Positions 8,984-18,510 of a DNA stretch of 64,000 nucleotides are shown here, one piece after another. Origin of the DNA: Pseudoalteromonas byunsanensis (GTDB lineage Bacteria > Pseudomonadota > Gammaproteobacteria > Enterobacterales > Alteromonadaceae); assembly GCF_001854475.1 (NCBI RefSeq), contig NZ_MNAN01000027.1, positions 1 to 64,000 on the forward strand. Reading direction: 5' to 3'. Made by a program: the position numbers and the translations under genes. Each line of letters begins with the position of its first letter. Within the stretch, counting starts at the first letter, position 1. The notes beneath the pieces are model-generated. The model saw only the letters and a list, made by a program, of their open reading frames with translations. It searched no databases and was not told the origin of the DNA.

Positions 8984-9703
8984 ATGGTATTGGACGCACA
9001 ACCTAAATTTGCCCAAATAAAACAGTATATAATTGATGAGATCCGCGCAGGTGCTTGGCAAGAAAACCAGCGAGTTCCCTCGGAAAATGAACTTGCTGAA
9101 CAATTTAAAGTCAGCCGCATGACCGCTCGCAGAGCGCTGAGTGAATTAACCGATACTGGTATTCTAACCCGCAGCCAGGGCCTTGGAACGTTTGTTGCGA
9201 GTTTTAAATCGCAATCGTCATTACTCGAGATAAAGAACATCGCGGATGAAGTACAACTAAGAAATGGCCATTATTCATGTACAGTTTTATCGTTGGAATC
9301 CATTGCCGCAGTTGCCCCTATCGCAATAGCACTGGGTGTAGAGATCGACAGCCAAGTGTATCGCAGTGTGTTGATCCATAATGAAAACGAAACACCGCTG
9401 CAAGTTGAAGAGCGTTTTGTAAACCCAACCTTAGCCAGTGACTATTTGCAACAAGACTTTAGCGATTTTACACCCCACGAATATTTATCTCGAGTCGCCC
9501 CTTTAACCGAAGTTCGACATACCGTAGAAGCAATTATGCCCAGCAACGAAGTTTGTGAATGGTTAGGCTTGTTTAATGAGGAGCCTTGTTTGCAAGTAAT
9601 TCGTCGAACTTGGAGTTCTGCTGGAATAGTAAGTTTCGCTCGCCTCATTTCACCGGGTAGCAAATACCGCCTAGGTGGTCACTTAACCTTTAAGAAAAAA
9701 TAG
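8984..9703 (+). CDS. hutC: histidine utilization repressor HutC
   Basis: This 239-residue GntR-family regulator has an N-terminal winged helix-turn-helix (about 5-75, with RVPSENELAEQFKVSRMTARRA as the recognition core). A UTRA ligand-binding domain follows (about 95-235). Position opposite hutI and the TGTA-N2-TACA operator in between identify it as HutC. Family members release DNA on binding urocanate. It is not linked here to hutU or hutH, which it should also control. Confidence 0.92.
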   Translation: MVLDAQPKFAQIKQYIIDEIRAGAWQENQRVPSENELAEQFKVSRMTARRALSELTDTGILTRSQGLGTFVASFKSQSSLLEIKNIADEVQLRNGHYSCTVLSLESIAAVAPIAIALGVEIDSQVYRSVLIHNENETPLQVEERFVNPTLASDYLQQDFSDFTPHEYLSRVAPLTEVRHTVEAIMPSNEVCEWLGLFNEEPCLQVIRRTWSSAGIVSFARLISPGSKYRLGGHLTFKKK

Positions 9704-9708
9704 AGATA

Positions 9709-9733
9709 ACGAGGAAGGTAAAAACCTCCTCGT
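9709..9733. terminator. hairpin between hutC and the convergent SDR gene
   Basis: A stem of about 10 bp with one bulged A closes an AAAA loop just after the hutC stop. No clear T run follows on either strand, so it is only a weak terminator candidate. Confidence 0.45.
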
Positions 9734-9757
9734 ATAGTTCATTAATATCAAGGTTGT

Positions 9758-10516
9758 TTATATTTCATGTTGGTAATGAAAACCTAGCTGACAAATTGCC
9801 GCCCCATTTATCACCCGCTCTACTTTCTCATCACTTGCAAAGGTCGGAGTAGCAGTACCTAACTGATGACATTTTTGCTGATAATACGCTTGGCGGCTCG
9901 GGTGAGATGGGTGGCAAATATTATAGATATTCTTCGCTTCACTCCAACTGTTAAGTACGGTGAATATAGCATTGATAACATCTTGCTGATGGACCATATT
10001 GACGCTACCTTGGGACGAGCTTCGCAACTGCTTGCCTGAAACAAATCGTCCAGGTTCCCTGCCCTCTCCAACTAAACCTGCAAGTCTGAGCACCTTTCCA
10101 CTTTGGTTCAAAACCTGCTGCTCAGCGTTGACCAGTATACGCTGTCTTGATGAGGCAATGCTTGTCTCGTTCTGTTCACTGTAACACCCGCTGTCATCAC
10201 TATAAACGCCCGTACTTGAACATAACAAAAAACCTTTACAGTCAAGTTGTTTACTTAACAGCAAAGACTTTTCAAGCGTTTCTAAATAAGTACTTTCTTC
10301 ACTGCGAGCTCTTGGTGGGATCGCGCATACCCACCATGCATCACGAAGTGTAATACTATGCTGTATAACCCCTGCGTTTAGATGCAACTTTCGCTCAAAT
10401 CCACTTTCCTGAACAGGTTGCGTCCGCGTACCTTCCACCTGCCATCCTCGAGCTATCGCTTGCAAGCATAACGGCTTACCTAACCAACCAGCCCCAAGTA
10501 CTACTAGTTTGTTCAT
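9758..10516 (-). CDS. SDR-type NAD(P)-dependent epimerase/dehydratase-like protein (YeeZ-like)
   Basis: This 252-residue protein starts MNKLVVLGAGWLGKPL, a GxGxxG dinucleotide-binding loop. It also has SSTGVYSDDSGCYSE, which resembles the active-site strand of atypical short-chain dehydrogenases of the E. coli YeeZ type. The usual YxxxK pair is not obvious, so its chemistry is uncertain. It lies 19 bases downstream of envZ on the same strand and may be read through from ompR-envZ. No pathway partner is nearby. Confidence 0.75.
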   Translation of the reverse strand: MNKLVVLGAGWLGKPLCLQAIARGWQVEGTRTQPVQESGFERKLHLNAGVIQHSITLRDAWWVCAIPPRARSEESTYLETLEKSLLLSKQLDCKGFLLCSSTGVYSDDSGCYSEQNETSIASSRQRILVNAEQQVLNQSGKVLRLAGLVGEGREPGRFVSGKQLRSSSQGSVNMVHQQDVINAIFTVLNSWSEAKNIYNICHPSHPSRQAYYQQKCHQLGTATPTFASDEKVERVINGAAICQLGFHYQHEI

Positions 10517-10535
10517 AGAAATGCTTTAACCTTAA

Positions 10536-11846
10536 TTAGTTTTTTGTAGTAGGTAACACAACTTCAGCACTTAAACCGCCTTCAGCTCTGTTTCTTAAGC
10601 GAACTTTACCGCCATGAGTGGTTACGATACGCTTAATTATTGCTAGACCCAGACCGCTTCCCTCACTGCCTCGCGCTTGATCCCCTTGCTTAAAAGGTTC
10701 AAATACACTTTCAAGCTCTGACTCAGGGATACCCGGACCTCTGTCTTTAACTTTGATTGTCACTTCCTTATCCTTAGTACTGTAGTGCGTACTAACTTCT
10801 ATTGCGGCATCAGAATAACGAATAGCATTTTCTATCATATTGGTCACCACGCGCTTGAGAGCTACCGTATTCATAAGCACAGGAGGTACACTGTCAGCTT
10901 GAGTAAACCTTATTGTGCGTTTGTGTTTTTTCTCAGCCTGAACAACATCTTCAATCAGCGCATTAATATCTTCAGCGGTCATTTGCCCACTATGATGATG
11001 ACGTAGATACTCAATGAACTGGTCAATGATGGCGTTCATATCTTCTATGTCTGCGATGATCCCTTCTTTTAAATAATCTTCTTCATCGGCCATCATCTCA
11101 GTAGCTAAGCGAATACGGGTAAGCGGCGTACGCAGATCATGAGAGACACCAGCCATTAGGAGTCTGCGATCGTTCTCTAATTCTGCAATTCCCTTAGACA
11201 TTTGATTAAATGCCCTTGTAACTTCAATAACTTCTGTGGAACCGTCTTCAACTAAACGGGTTGAGAAATCCCCTACACCTACACGGCCTGCTGCCGTTTG
11301 TAAGGCTTTGAGCGGCCTATTCAAGTGACGCGCAAACCACCAGCCACCGAGCACACTTAGAAAACCAATACTGGAGAGGTAAAACACCAAAAACTCCAAT
11401 TTGGTTTCACTTAGACCCGTTAACGGTACTCTAACCCAGTAGCCAGGTGCTTGTGGTGCTTCAACCCAATATACAATTGGATCACCTTGACTGATCCTCA
11501 CTCTCGCCGAACCATTCAACTGCTCCGACATACTCTTGGAAAGCAAGCTATACTCTTTCGCTCGATCCAAACCATTTATATAGGCTTGGCGCTGAGTCAT
11601 CACCTCTATACCAGTGATTTCAAAGAATTTATTTGAAAGGTCATCGTTAACTTCAACCCCATCCTCCCAATCAATAAACACTGTTTTAACTTGCTTGGCG
11701 AGCATTAAATTAACTTGCTCAAAAGTGGGCTTAAAAACATACAGAGTGACTGTAATATAAGACACTATCTGGTTTAAGAGCAGTAGTGCCCCGACAAAAA
11801 ACACCGTTTGCCCAAAGGCACTTCTAGGAAATAGACTCATAGCCAA
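10536..11846 (-). CDS. envZ: two-component sensor histidine kinase EnvZ
   Basis: This 436-residue inner-membrane kinase has transmembrane segments at about 14-36 and 151-170, a periplasmic sensor of about 115 residues, and HAMP (about 171-225). The phosphoacceptor is H236 in [18 protein letters not shown]. The ATP-binding domain has N, G1 and G2 boxes ([26 protein letters not shown]). It phosphorylates OmpR, whose gene ends 3 bases upstream. The H-box [16 protein letters not shown] is the EnvZ form. Confidence 0.93.
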   Translation of the reverse strand: MAMSLFPRSAFGQTVFFVGALLLLNQIVSYITVTLYVFKPTFEQVNLMLAKQVKTVFIDWEDGVEVNDDLSNKFFEITGIEVMTQRQAYINGLDRAKEYSLLSKSMSEQLNGSARVRISQGDPIVYWVEAPQAPGYWVRVPLTGLSETKLEFLVFYLSSIGFLSVLGGWWFARHLNRPLKALQTAAGRVGVGDFSTRLVEDGSTEVIEVTRAFNQMSKGIAELENDRRLLMAGVSHDLRTPLTRIRLATEMMADEEDYLKEGIIADIEDMNAIIDQFIEYLRHHHSGQMTAEDINALIEDVVQAEKKHKRTIRFTQADSVPPVLMNTVALKRVVTNMIENAIRYSDAAIEVSTHYSTKDKEVTIKVKDRGPGIPESELESVFEPFKQGDQARGSEGSGLGLAIIKRIVTTHGGKVRLRNRAEGGLSAEVVLPTTKN

Positions 11847-11849
11847 TAA

Positions 11850-12569
11850 CTATTTTTGACCATCTGGAACGAATACATAACCCAGACCCCATACTGTTTG
11901 TATGTAGCGTGGATTGGCTGCATCTTCTTCAATCATGCGACGAAGCCTAGACACTTGCACATCAATACTACGTTCAAGCGCACTGTAGTCTCTTCCTCGT
12001 GCCAGATTCATTAACTTGTCTCGACTTAAAGGCTCTCTAGGGTGGCTAACCAAGGCTTTTAAAACTGCAAATTCACCGCTGGTCAAGGACAGTACTTCAT
12101 CTGCCTTATGCATCTCGCGCGTGGCTAAGTTTAATTTAAATATGCCAAACGCAACTTCATTCTCTTCAGCAGAAGGGGCACCGGGCACTTCTTTGGCTCG
12201 GCGACGCAATATAGCTTTGATCCGAGCTAATAGCTCTCTAGGATTGAATGGCTTAGGGATATAATCATCTGCACCTAATTCTAACCCGATGATACGATCT
12301 ACTTCGTCTCCTTTAGCGGTCAGCATCACAATAGGAATGTCATTCTCTTTTTGTCTTAAACGACGACAAATCGACAACCCATCTTCTCCGGGTAACATTA
12401 GATCAAGAACCATCAAATGAAAATTTTCACGCTCCAACAACCTATCCATCTGCTCGCTATTTGCTGCAGTACGCACGATAAACCCTTGTTCTACAAGGTA
12501 ACGTTCTAAAAGACTGCGTAAACGCATATCGTCATCAACAACCAGCACCTTGGTAGTTTCATTTCCCAT
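11850..12569 (-). CDS. ompR: response regulator OmpR
   Basis: This 239-residue regulator has a receiver domain with phosphoacceptor D56 (MVLDLMLPGEDG) and conserved K106 (PKPFNPREL). A winged-helix DNA-binding domain follows (about 135-235) with SLTSGEFAVLKAL and ERSIDVQVSRLRRMIEED. It is the first gene of ompR-envZ and diverges from greB-tex. E. coli has the same arrangement, which supports true OmpR orthology over a generic family assignment. It should set outer-membrane porin expression in response to osmolarity or envelope state. Confidence 0.94.
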   Translation of the reverse strand: MGNETTKVLVVDDDMRLRSLLERYLVEQGFIVRTAANSEQMDRLLERENFHLMVLDLMLPGEDGLSICRRLRQKENDIPIVMLTAKGDEVDRIIGLELGADDYIPKPFNPRELLARIKAILRRRAKEVPGAPSAEENEVAFGIFKLNLATREMHKADEVLSLTSGEFAVLKALVSHPREPLSRDKLMNLARGRDYSALERSIDVQVSRLRRMIEEDAANPRYIQTVWGLGYVFVPDGQK

Positions 12570-12755
12570 ACTATGTTCTTCTTGTTATTAAACACCTTGG
12601 CTTAATATAATTGAAAAATGCCTAACTAGACACCATACCTTATAAGAACTTTTGTTACCGAACGTTACAAGTTGAATAATGGCTGTCATTAACTAAGCGC
12701 CTTAAGTACAATTTGGCCTGTATTTTACGTTCACCAACCTGATAAATAGCAGAAT

Positions 12756-13229
12756 ATGAAAACCAACCTGATCACCCCTGAGGGCTATCGACAACTTCAA
12801 CAAGAACATGATCATCTGTGGCATGAAAAAAGACCTGAAATAACTAAGATAGTTTCGTGGGCTGCCAGTTTAGGAGATCGCTCTGAAAATGCCGATTATA
12901 CGTTTAACAAGCGCTTGCTCAGGCAAATAGACCGTCGTGTACGCTACTTGCGTAAGCGTTTACCTGACTTGAAAATTGTTGAGTATTGTGAGCAACAAGC
13001 AGGTAAGGTCTATTTTGGCGCTTGGGTTGAAATAGAGAATGAACAGGGTGACATTAAGCGCTTTAGAATCGTTGGTCCTGACGAGATATACGAACGTAAA
13101 GACTATATTTCCATTGATGCCCCAATGTCACGCGCCTTACTTGGAAAACAGGTGGACGATGAATTTAGTGTCCATACTCCAGAGGGAGAAAAAACCTGGT
13201 TTATAAACAGTATTGAATATTGTATCTAA
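12756..13229 (+). CDS. greB: transcription elongation factor GreB
   Basis: This 157-residue protein has the Gre coiled-coil with the acidic catalytic tip GDRSENADY (D41 and E44) and a C-terminal globular domain. It enters the RNA polymerase secondary channel and triggers cleavage of backtracked RNA. The basic KRLLRQIDRRVRYLRKRL stretch marks GreB rather than GreA. It lies divergent from ompR and 94 bases ahead of tex. Confidence 0.95.
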   Translation: MKTNLITPEGYRQLQQEHDHLWHEKRPEITKIVSWAASLGDRSENADYTFNKRLLRQIDRRVRYLRKRLPDLKIVEYCEQQAGKVYFGAWVEIENEQGDIKRFRIVGPDEIYERKDYISIDAPMSRALLGKQVDDEFSVHTPEGEKTWFINSIEYCI

Positions 13230-13323
13230 GCTTCTTATTCAATGTGGCTATGGTATGATTTGATTTATTTGCGCTTACGCCTGCTGGCAACGCGTATGTA
13301 ACTGAACTTTATAAGGATTTTGC

Positions 13324-15642
13324 ATGAGCAACATCTCGGCTCGTTTAGCACAAGAGCTAAACGCCAAAGAGCATCAGGTTATCGCGGCAACCGCGTTACT
13401 TGACGAAGGAGCAACGGTCCCCTTTATCGCACGTTATCGTAAAGAGGTCACTGGTGGACTTGATGATACCCAATTACGTCTACTTGAACAGCGACTAAGC
13501 TATCTACGCGAATTAGAAGAGCGCCGCAGCTTTATACTCAATACCATTGCTGAGCAGGGGAAATTGACGGATTCATTAACTGCTGATATCAACGAAGCTC
13601 AAAGTAAAACTGAGTTGGAAGATCTATACCTTCCCTATAAGCCTAAGCGCAGAACAAAGGGACAGATTGCGATTGAAGCAGGCTTAGAGCCTCTTGCTGA
13701 TGCGTTATTTAACGATCACACGTTAGACCCCCAAAACGAAGCTCAACAGTTTATAAATAAAGAGCAAGGTATAGAAGATACCAAAGCGGCCCTTGATGGC
13801 GCAAAATTTATTCTGATGGAACGATTTGCCGAAGATGCTAAGCTGCTCGCTAAGTTTCGTCGCCACATCAAACAAAATGGTCAGCTTGAAGCTAAAGTAA
13901 TCGCAGGCAAAGAAGAAGCAGGCAGTAAATACCGTGATTATTTCGAGCATAGTGAAAAGTTACTGAAAGTCCCTTCGCATAGAGCACTTGCCATGCTCAG
14001 AGCACGTAACGAAGGCGTACTTCAATTATCCATAAACCCAGAGCCAGAAGTGGAAGACGCGCAACAGTTCTGTGCACAAATGATTGCGGATCATTACCAA
14101 CTCAATGTACGTGATGCCAGCGCAAGTCAATGGCTCATGAACGTTGTACAATGGGCTTGGAAAGTAAAACTCGCTCTGCACTTAGAAAACGAATTTTTAG
14201 GTTCATTGCGTGAAAGTGCTGAAACAGACGCCATTGATGTCTTTGCTAAAAATCTAAAAGACCTACTTATGGCTGCTCCCGCAGGTCCCCGTGTCACCAT
14301 GGGTATTGACCCTGGCTTACGTACAGGTTGTAAAGTCGCGGTAGTTGATGCTACAGGAAAACTGTTAGCAACGAGTACCATCTACCCACACGCCCCACAA
14401 AACCATTGGGATAAGTCTTTACGTACATTAGAACAAGTATGCCGTCAGCACAAAGTTCAACTCATTGCGATTGGTAACGGTACAGCTTCTAGGGAAACAG
14501 ATAAACTTGTCGCAGAACTGCTTAAGAGTGCAGCTGAGTTGAAACTTAGCAAAATCATGGTCAGCGAAGCTGGGGCATCGGTGTATTCAGCTTCAGAGTT
14601 CGCTGCAAATGAATTTCCAGATTTAGATGTCTCATTACGTGGAGCGGTCTCTATTGCACGTCGCTTACAAGATCCTCTTGCTGAATTGGTAAAAATTGAG
14701 CCCAAGTCAATCGGTGTTGGCCAATACCAACATGATGTTTCGCAAAGCCAATTGGGCCAAAGTCTAACTACAGTAGTTGAGGACTGTGTAAACTCGGTAG
14801 GTGTGGATGTAAATACCGCCTCAGTTCCTTTGCTCACTCGAGTGTCTGGGTTAAATAGAACACTTGCAACTAACATCGTAAAATATCGTGATGAAAATGG
14901 CTCATTCACCAGCCGCAGTCAGCTCAAAAAAGTCGAGCGCCTTGGGCCTAAAGCATTTGAGCAAGCCGCAGGCTTTTTACGCATCTTAAATGGTAAAGAT
15001 CCACTGGATAGCTCAGCAGTACACCCAGAGGCATATCCGGTTGTAAAGCAAATTTGCGAAGCAAAGCAAATTCCTGTCACAACATTGATCGGTAATACGG
15101 AGTTACTTAACTCTCTAGTTGCAAACGACTTTACTAGCGACACATTTGGTTTACCAACAGTAACTGACATTATTAAAGAGTTAGATAAGCCCGGACGAGA
15201 CCCGCGTCCCGAGTTTAAAACCGCTACTTTTAAAGCAGGTGTCGAGACCATTAACGATTTGGAAGTTGGCATGATCTTGGAGGGAGTCGTTTCTAATGTT
15301 GCTAATTTTGGCGCATTTGTTGACGTGGGCGTACATCAAGATGGCCTCGTCCACATCTCCGCTATCACCAATAAATTTATCTCCGATCCAAGAGAAGTGG
15401 TGAAAGCTGGTGATATTGTGAAAGTAAAAGTCATTGAGGTAGATGCTCCTCGAAAACGCATTAGCTTTACCATGCGCTTAGATGATGATGTTCACAATAC
15501 TCAAAAAGCAGCTCAACAGAATGCTCCGCAGAAGAAAGCAACACATACTAAAGCGGCCAACAAGCCAAAGCCCAAGCGTGACGCAGGTAATGCAGCGATG
15601 GGTAATGCTTTTGCAGAAGCCTTCGCTAAGTTGAAAAAATAA
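13324..15642 (+). CDS. tex: RNA-binding transcriptional accessory protein Tex
   Basis: This 772-residue cytoplasmic nucleic-acid-binding protein has the Tex order: a helical N-terminus, a YqgF/RNase H-like domain ([20 protein letters not shown], about 325-430), helix-hairpin-helix repeats (about 490-560) and a C-terminal S1 domain ([20 protein letters not shown], about 650-725). A Lys/Ala/Gln-rich tail follows. AAGGA lies 8 bases before the ATG. greB-tex is a conserved pair. A strong bidirectional terminator closes the gene. Confidence 0.95.
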   Translation: MSNISARLAQELNAKEHQVIAATALLDEGATVPFIARYRKEVTGGLDDTQLRLLEQRLSYLRELEERRSFILNTIAEQGKLTDSLTADINEAQSKTELEDLYLPYKPKRRTKGQIAIEAGLEPLADALFNDHTLDPQNEAQQFINKEQGIEDTKAALDGAKFILMERFAEDAKLLAKFRRHIKQNGQLEAKVIAGKEEAGSKYRDYFEHSEKLLKVPSHRALAMLRARNEGVLQLSINPEPEVEDAQQFCAQMIADHYQLNVRDASASQWLMNVVQWAWKVKLALHLENEFLGSLRESAETDAIDVFAKNLKDLLMAAPAGPRVTMGIDPGLRTGCKVAVVDATGKLLATSTIYPHAPQNHWDKSLRTLEQVCRQHKVQLIAIGNGTASRETDKLVAELLKSAAELKLSKIMVSEAGASVYSASEFAANEFPDLDVSLRGAVSIARRLQDPLAELVKIEPKSIGVGQYQHDVSQSQLGQSLTTVVEDCVNSVGVDVNTASVPLLTRVSGLNRTLATNIVKYRDENGSFTSRSQLKKVERLGPKAFEQAAGFLRILNGKDPLDSSAVHPEAYPVVKQICEAKQIPVTTLIGNTELLNSLVANDFTSDTFGLPTVTDIIKELDKPGRDPRPEFKTATFKAGVETINDLEVGMILEGVVSNVANFGAFVDVGVHQDGLVHISAITNKFISDPREVVKAGDIVKVKVIEVDAPRKRISFTMRLDDDVHNTQKAAQQNAPQKKATHTKAANKPKPKRDAGNAAMGNAFAEAFAKLKK

Positions 15643-15643
15643 A

Positions 15644-15678
15644 TAAAAAAAGCCGCATCTCATGATGCGGCTTTTTTA
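15644..15678. terminator. bidirectional terminator between tex and the SprA-like gene
   Basis: An 8 bp stem (AGCCGCAT at 15651-15658 with ATGCGGCT at 15665-15672) is flanked by seven A residues on the left and six T residues on the right. It can end transcripts from both convergent genes. Confidence 0.88.
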
Positions 15679-15687
15679 GTTTAGAAG

Positions 15688-16599
15688 CTATACCCGAAGC
15701 GACAACGAAGCTGGCGTATCAGGTGATGCTATATGTTGATAAAAATTGTTTATCCGAAGTGCTCTAGCTTGAATCTGTGGATCTCGTTCAATTGGTAACG
15801 CAACCGCATATGGATCCGCATCATCTCTGAGCGCTGCTCGTTCGCGTTGGACTGGAGTGTCCTCTTCATCCTCATCTTTCAGACGTCTGGTTTGATACGT
15901 TCCAATGCCATTCGCAGAATCTTGTTCACCATCGTCGCCACTGATCTGTTGTTTAGCGAGCTCGGCTTGTGCGGCAGATATTTTCTGAGTTGCATCAGCC
16001 GCGATAGCTCGGTCAGCGCCAGATGGTTCTGCAGGTGCTAATGCCGCAGCCCTAACCGTTTGCATTTTGTCGATAGTTTGCTTTGGATCCCCAGGAACCT
16101 CAGCAACATCAATCATCACCTCACCACCAACGGCATAGTTATTACCATCAGGACCACGCTGATACTCATAGTTTGGTGAACCAGCATACTGACCACCAAC
16201 ACGAGCATGTGCTTGCTCATGCAAGCGGACCTCTTGGTCTCTCGATTTAAGCTCTTGGATCTCTTGTTGCTGCGCTTTTTCCTCACTCTCTGAGCGAGAA
16301 TCTTGCTTCTCTTCCTTGTCGCTACCCTGCTGCTGACCTTGCTGTTGTCCTTGTTGCTCTTTCTCTTCTATGGTTTTGTTTTTAGCCAACTGACCGTTAT
16401 TTGTGTACAAAGAAGATTCGTCAGGCGAATTTGCCTTAGTTTTGTCACCTTCATTAGCAGGCTTGTTCTCTGTAAAACTAGCTGCAGAAGGAGGAGCTTT
16501 AGGAATTATTTCACGCAGCTGATTGTCACGCTTAACCGTCTCGGTATAAACGTTTGCTGTGTTGAGGTTCATCGCCGGTGGAGGCGTTACTATGTTCAT
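15688..16599 (-). CDS. SprA-related putative metalloprotease
   Basis: This 303-residue protein has a low-complexity first third (Gln-, Glu- and Lys-rich, with a run of QQGQQQG) followed by a conserved core with H127-E128-Q-A-H131, a zinc-protease HExxH motif. Downstream are YEYQRGPDGNNYAVGGEV and RAAALAPAEPS, which match the SprA-related (CJM1_0395-type) family. No signal peptide is visible. Family function is not established. It sits 16 bases behind a small gene on the same strand, and the two are probably one transcript. The disordered N-terminus may tether or export it. Real catalytic activity is inferred from the motif only. Confidence 0.8.
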   Translation of the reverse strand: MNIVTPPPAMNLNTANVYTETVKRDNQLREIIPKAPPSAASFTENKPANEGDKTKANSPDESSLYTNNGQLAKNKTIEEKEQQGQQQGQQQGSDKEEKQDSRSESEEKAQQQEIQELKSRDQEVRLHEQAHARVGGQYAGSPNYEYQRGPDGNNYAVGGEVMIDVAEVPGDPKQTIDKMQTVRAAALAPAEPSGADRAIAADATQKISAAQAELAKQQISGDDGEQDSANGIGTYQTRRLKDEDEEDTPVQRERAALRDDADPYAVALPIERDPQIQARALRINNFYQHIASPDTPASLSLRV

Positions 16600-16615
16600 A
16601 ACATATCTAGGGCTA

Positions 16616-16924
16616 CTAAACTTTAATATCTACCAAAGTACCTAATACTTCATCTGCTGTACGAATCGTCTGAGTATTTGCTTTCGCGTTAAACTCTTCT
16701 ACCTTAAGGTTCACTAATGACTCATTTAGTTTTGCAGGCTGAGATACGGGCGCTGTAGCGGCTTCATCACTTCCAGCTGCCTGTAATTGACGTTGCTGCG
16801 CTTGCTGCTCATCCGTTTGTGTTTGGACAGTAGCACGGTTTATCTCAGCCGTGGCCCGCTCAACCCCTTGACTTGCTCGGTTGAACCCTTCTAAACCTGT
16901 GTTTAACACATCACCTATTGGCAT
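16616..16924 (-). CDS. small protein resembling the C-terminal helix of flagellar rod/hook proteins
   Basis: This 102-residue protein has no signal peptide. Its start (MPIGDVLNTGLEGFNRASQG) and its last 33 residues (LVNLKVEEFNAKAN, then RTADEVLGTLVDIKV) resemble the coiled-coil termini of FlgE/FlgG-type axial proteins, whose C-terminus reads like LVNMxxxQRAYEANAK...TADEMLxTL. The middle is Gln/Ala-rich and probably disordered. The ATG at 16924 is preferred over 16948 because GAGAG precedes it. It leads a two-gene unit with the SprA-like protease. I do not recognise a named family with certainty. Confidence 0.7.
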   Translation of the reverse strand: MPIGDVLNTGLEGFNRASQGVERATAEINRATVQTQTDEQQAQQRQLQAAGSDEAATAPVSQPAKLNESLVNLKVEEFNAKANTQTIRTADEVLGTLVDIKV

Positions 16925-17025
16925 ACGCAACTCTCGATTCAAATACACATGGTTAATTATTGCGCAAAAAACAGTAAAAATAAAGTATGATTAAATAAAA
17001 CTTCCACCATCCTAAAGCGCTATTT

Positions 17026-17763
17026 TTAAAGTATTGATTTTAGGTAAGATATAAATTCTGCTCGGTGTGAGATAAAAGGAGCATGTGATGCTTTTTGGAC
17101 AACTTCATACTTAAAATTAGAATTCAATCGCGCCATTTTGCTGCCCACGTTCTTAGGAACTAACGCATCCAAACGACCAAAGAAGCCATAAACGGGCTGC
17201 CTCAACTGGCTAAATATTTGTCTTAAGTCTTGATTTTTTAGCATGTCTAAACCCGCATTTAAGGCTACCTCATTTGCCTGCGGTTGCTGTCTCAGTAAAG
17301 CTTTGAGTTGCTTGATATCTTCTTTAGCATGTTCACTTCCCATTGCTTGAATAGCCAGAAATCGTTCTATTGTCTTTGCACTATCCAGGCTAAGCTGCTG
17401 CTTGAAATCATCCAGAACATGCGCTTTTATACCCGCCCAATCAGTACTTTCGACAAAGTATGGCGAAGATGCCAACATAACTAATTTTGATACTTTTTCA
17501 GGAAAGTGTTTTGCCAAGTATAGTGCAACTAGTCCACCCAAAGACCATGCAACTAAAATGCTGTTTGGTTGAATCTGTTTTGCTAACATGCTTGCTACAG
17601 ACGCTAAAGTATACTCACCCTCTGGGATATCAGCTCCACCAAACCCGGGGAGGTTTAAACATTGGATATCTCCGTCATAATGAGTACTGAGCTCCTCAGC
17701 ACATACCTGCCAGACCGCTTTATTCATTCCCCAGCCATGTAAAAACACCAAGGTATTTTGCAT
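17026..17763 (-). CDS. bioH: pimeloyl-ACP methyl ester carboxylesterase BioH
   Basis: This 245-residue alpha/beta hydrolase has the catalytic triad S74 (AWSLGG), D199 (GRLDALVP) and H227 (SHAPFISH). The N-terminal HGWGMNKAVW oxyanion segment is typical of BioH. It frees pimeloyl-ACP from its methyl ester to start biotin ring assembly in the cytoplasm. It is divergent from the comF/gntX gene, the same arrangement as E. coli bioH and gntX. Confidence 0.93.
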   Translation of the reverse strand: MQNTLVFLHGWGMNKAVWQVCAEELSTHYDGDIQCLNLPGFGGADIPEGEYTLASVASMLAKQIQPNSILVAWSLGGLVALYLAKHFPEKVSKLVMLASSPYFVESTDWAGIKAHVLDDFKQQLSLDSAKTIERFLAIQAMGSEHAKEDIKQLKALLRQQPQANEVALNAGLDMLKNQDLRQIFSQLRQPVYGFFGRLDALVPKNVGSKMARLNSNFKYEVVQKASHAPFISHRAEFISYLKSIL

Positions 17764-17835
17764 TTCTATACTTCCTAAACCAAACTTCGGAATATGATAA
17801 CGCCTAAATAAGATAAAGTAACGAAGGGACTCGGT

Positions 17836-18510
17836 ATGGTTATGGAGTGGCTATTTCCCCCTCAGTGTGTCTGCTGTCAAAATTTCACGTCTAATGGGAC
17901 AAAAATATGTGAGTTTTGCCTTATCGACTTCCCATTCTTTGCATTGAGTCAGAATAATCTATTAATGCGACCAGATATTGCTCGACTGGTGAATTTACCT
18001 CATTGCAACGGATTAATGGCCTGTAGCTGGTATCAAGGGGCATTAAAAGTTTGGCTCAGTGAATATAAATTTCATGGCAAAGTACATCACAAAAGCGTTT
18101 TACAACAGCTGATCTCTCACCAAATACAACAGTTTTGCCAAACCAGTCACTTCGTACCAGATTTGTGTCTTATTATGCCACTGGCTTACAGAAGGTATTT
18201 TTGGCGCGGATATAACCAAGTTACCCAAACGTGGATGACAGCTTTAAAAAACATTGCACCAATAAGTAGCTCTTTAAAGCGCCTAAGAACAACCAAACCA
18301 CAAAGCAAATTAAATCGAAAACAAAGACGTACCAATATAAAAGGCGCATTCTACGTAGCGCAAAGTCTTCAGGGAAAAAAAGTCGTTATTGTAGATGATG
18401 TTATAACGACGGGTAGTACAATGGATGAAGCAGCACAAGCTTGCATACAAGCCGGTGCTGCAGAAGTATGGGCGTTTGTAACAGCCTTAACCCCCTTATT
18501 CAGTAAGTAA
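17836..18510 (+). CDS. ComF/GntX family phosphoribosyltransferase-like protein
   Basis: This 224-residue protein has an N-terminal double-zinc-ribbon pattern (C-x2-C at about 12-15 and another at about 28-31). Its C-terminal phosphoribosyltransferase fold carries the PRPP-binding loop KVVIVDDVITTGSTM. ComF relatives act in DNA uptake during competence; the E. coli orthologue GntX (YhgH) is needed to use DNA as a nutrient. AAGGGA precedes the start at 17836. It diverges from bioH, and its last 15 bases overlap the convergent M14 peptidase gene. Confidence 0.88.
   Translation: MVMEWLFPPQCVCCQNFTSNGTKICEFCLIDFPFFALSQNNLLMRPDIARLVNLPHCNGLMACSWYQGALKVWLSEYKFHGKVHHKSVLQQLISHQIQQFCQTSHFVPDLCLIMPLAYRRYFWRGYNQVTQTWMTALKNIAPISSSLKRLRTTKPQSKLNRKQRRTNIKGAFYVAQSLQGKKVVIVDDVITTGSTMDEAAQACIQAGAAEVWAFVTALTPLFSK

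Noticed and set aside
14457..14909. A 150-codon minus-strand frame inside tex
   Set aside because: It is a shadow of the conserved tex gene with no independent signals.
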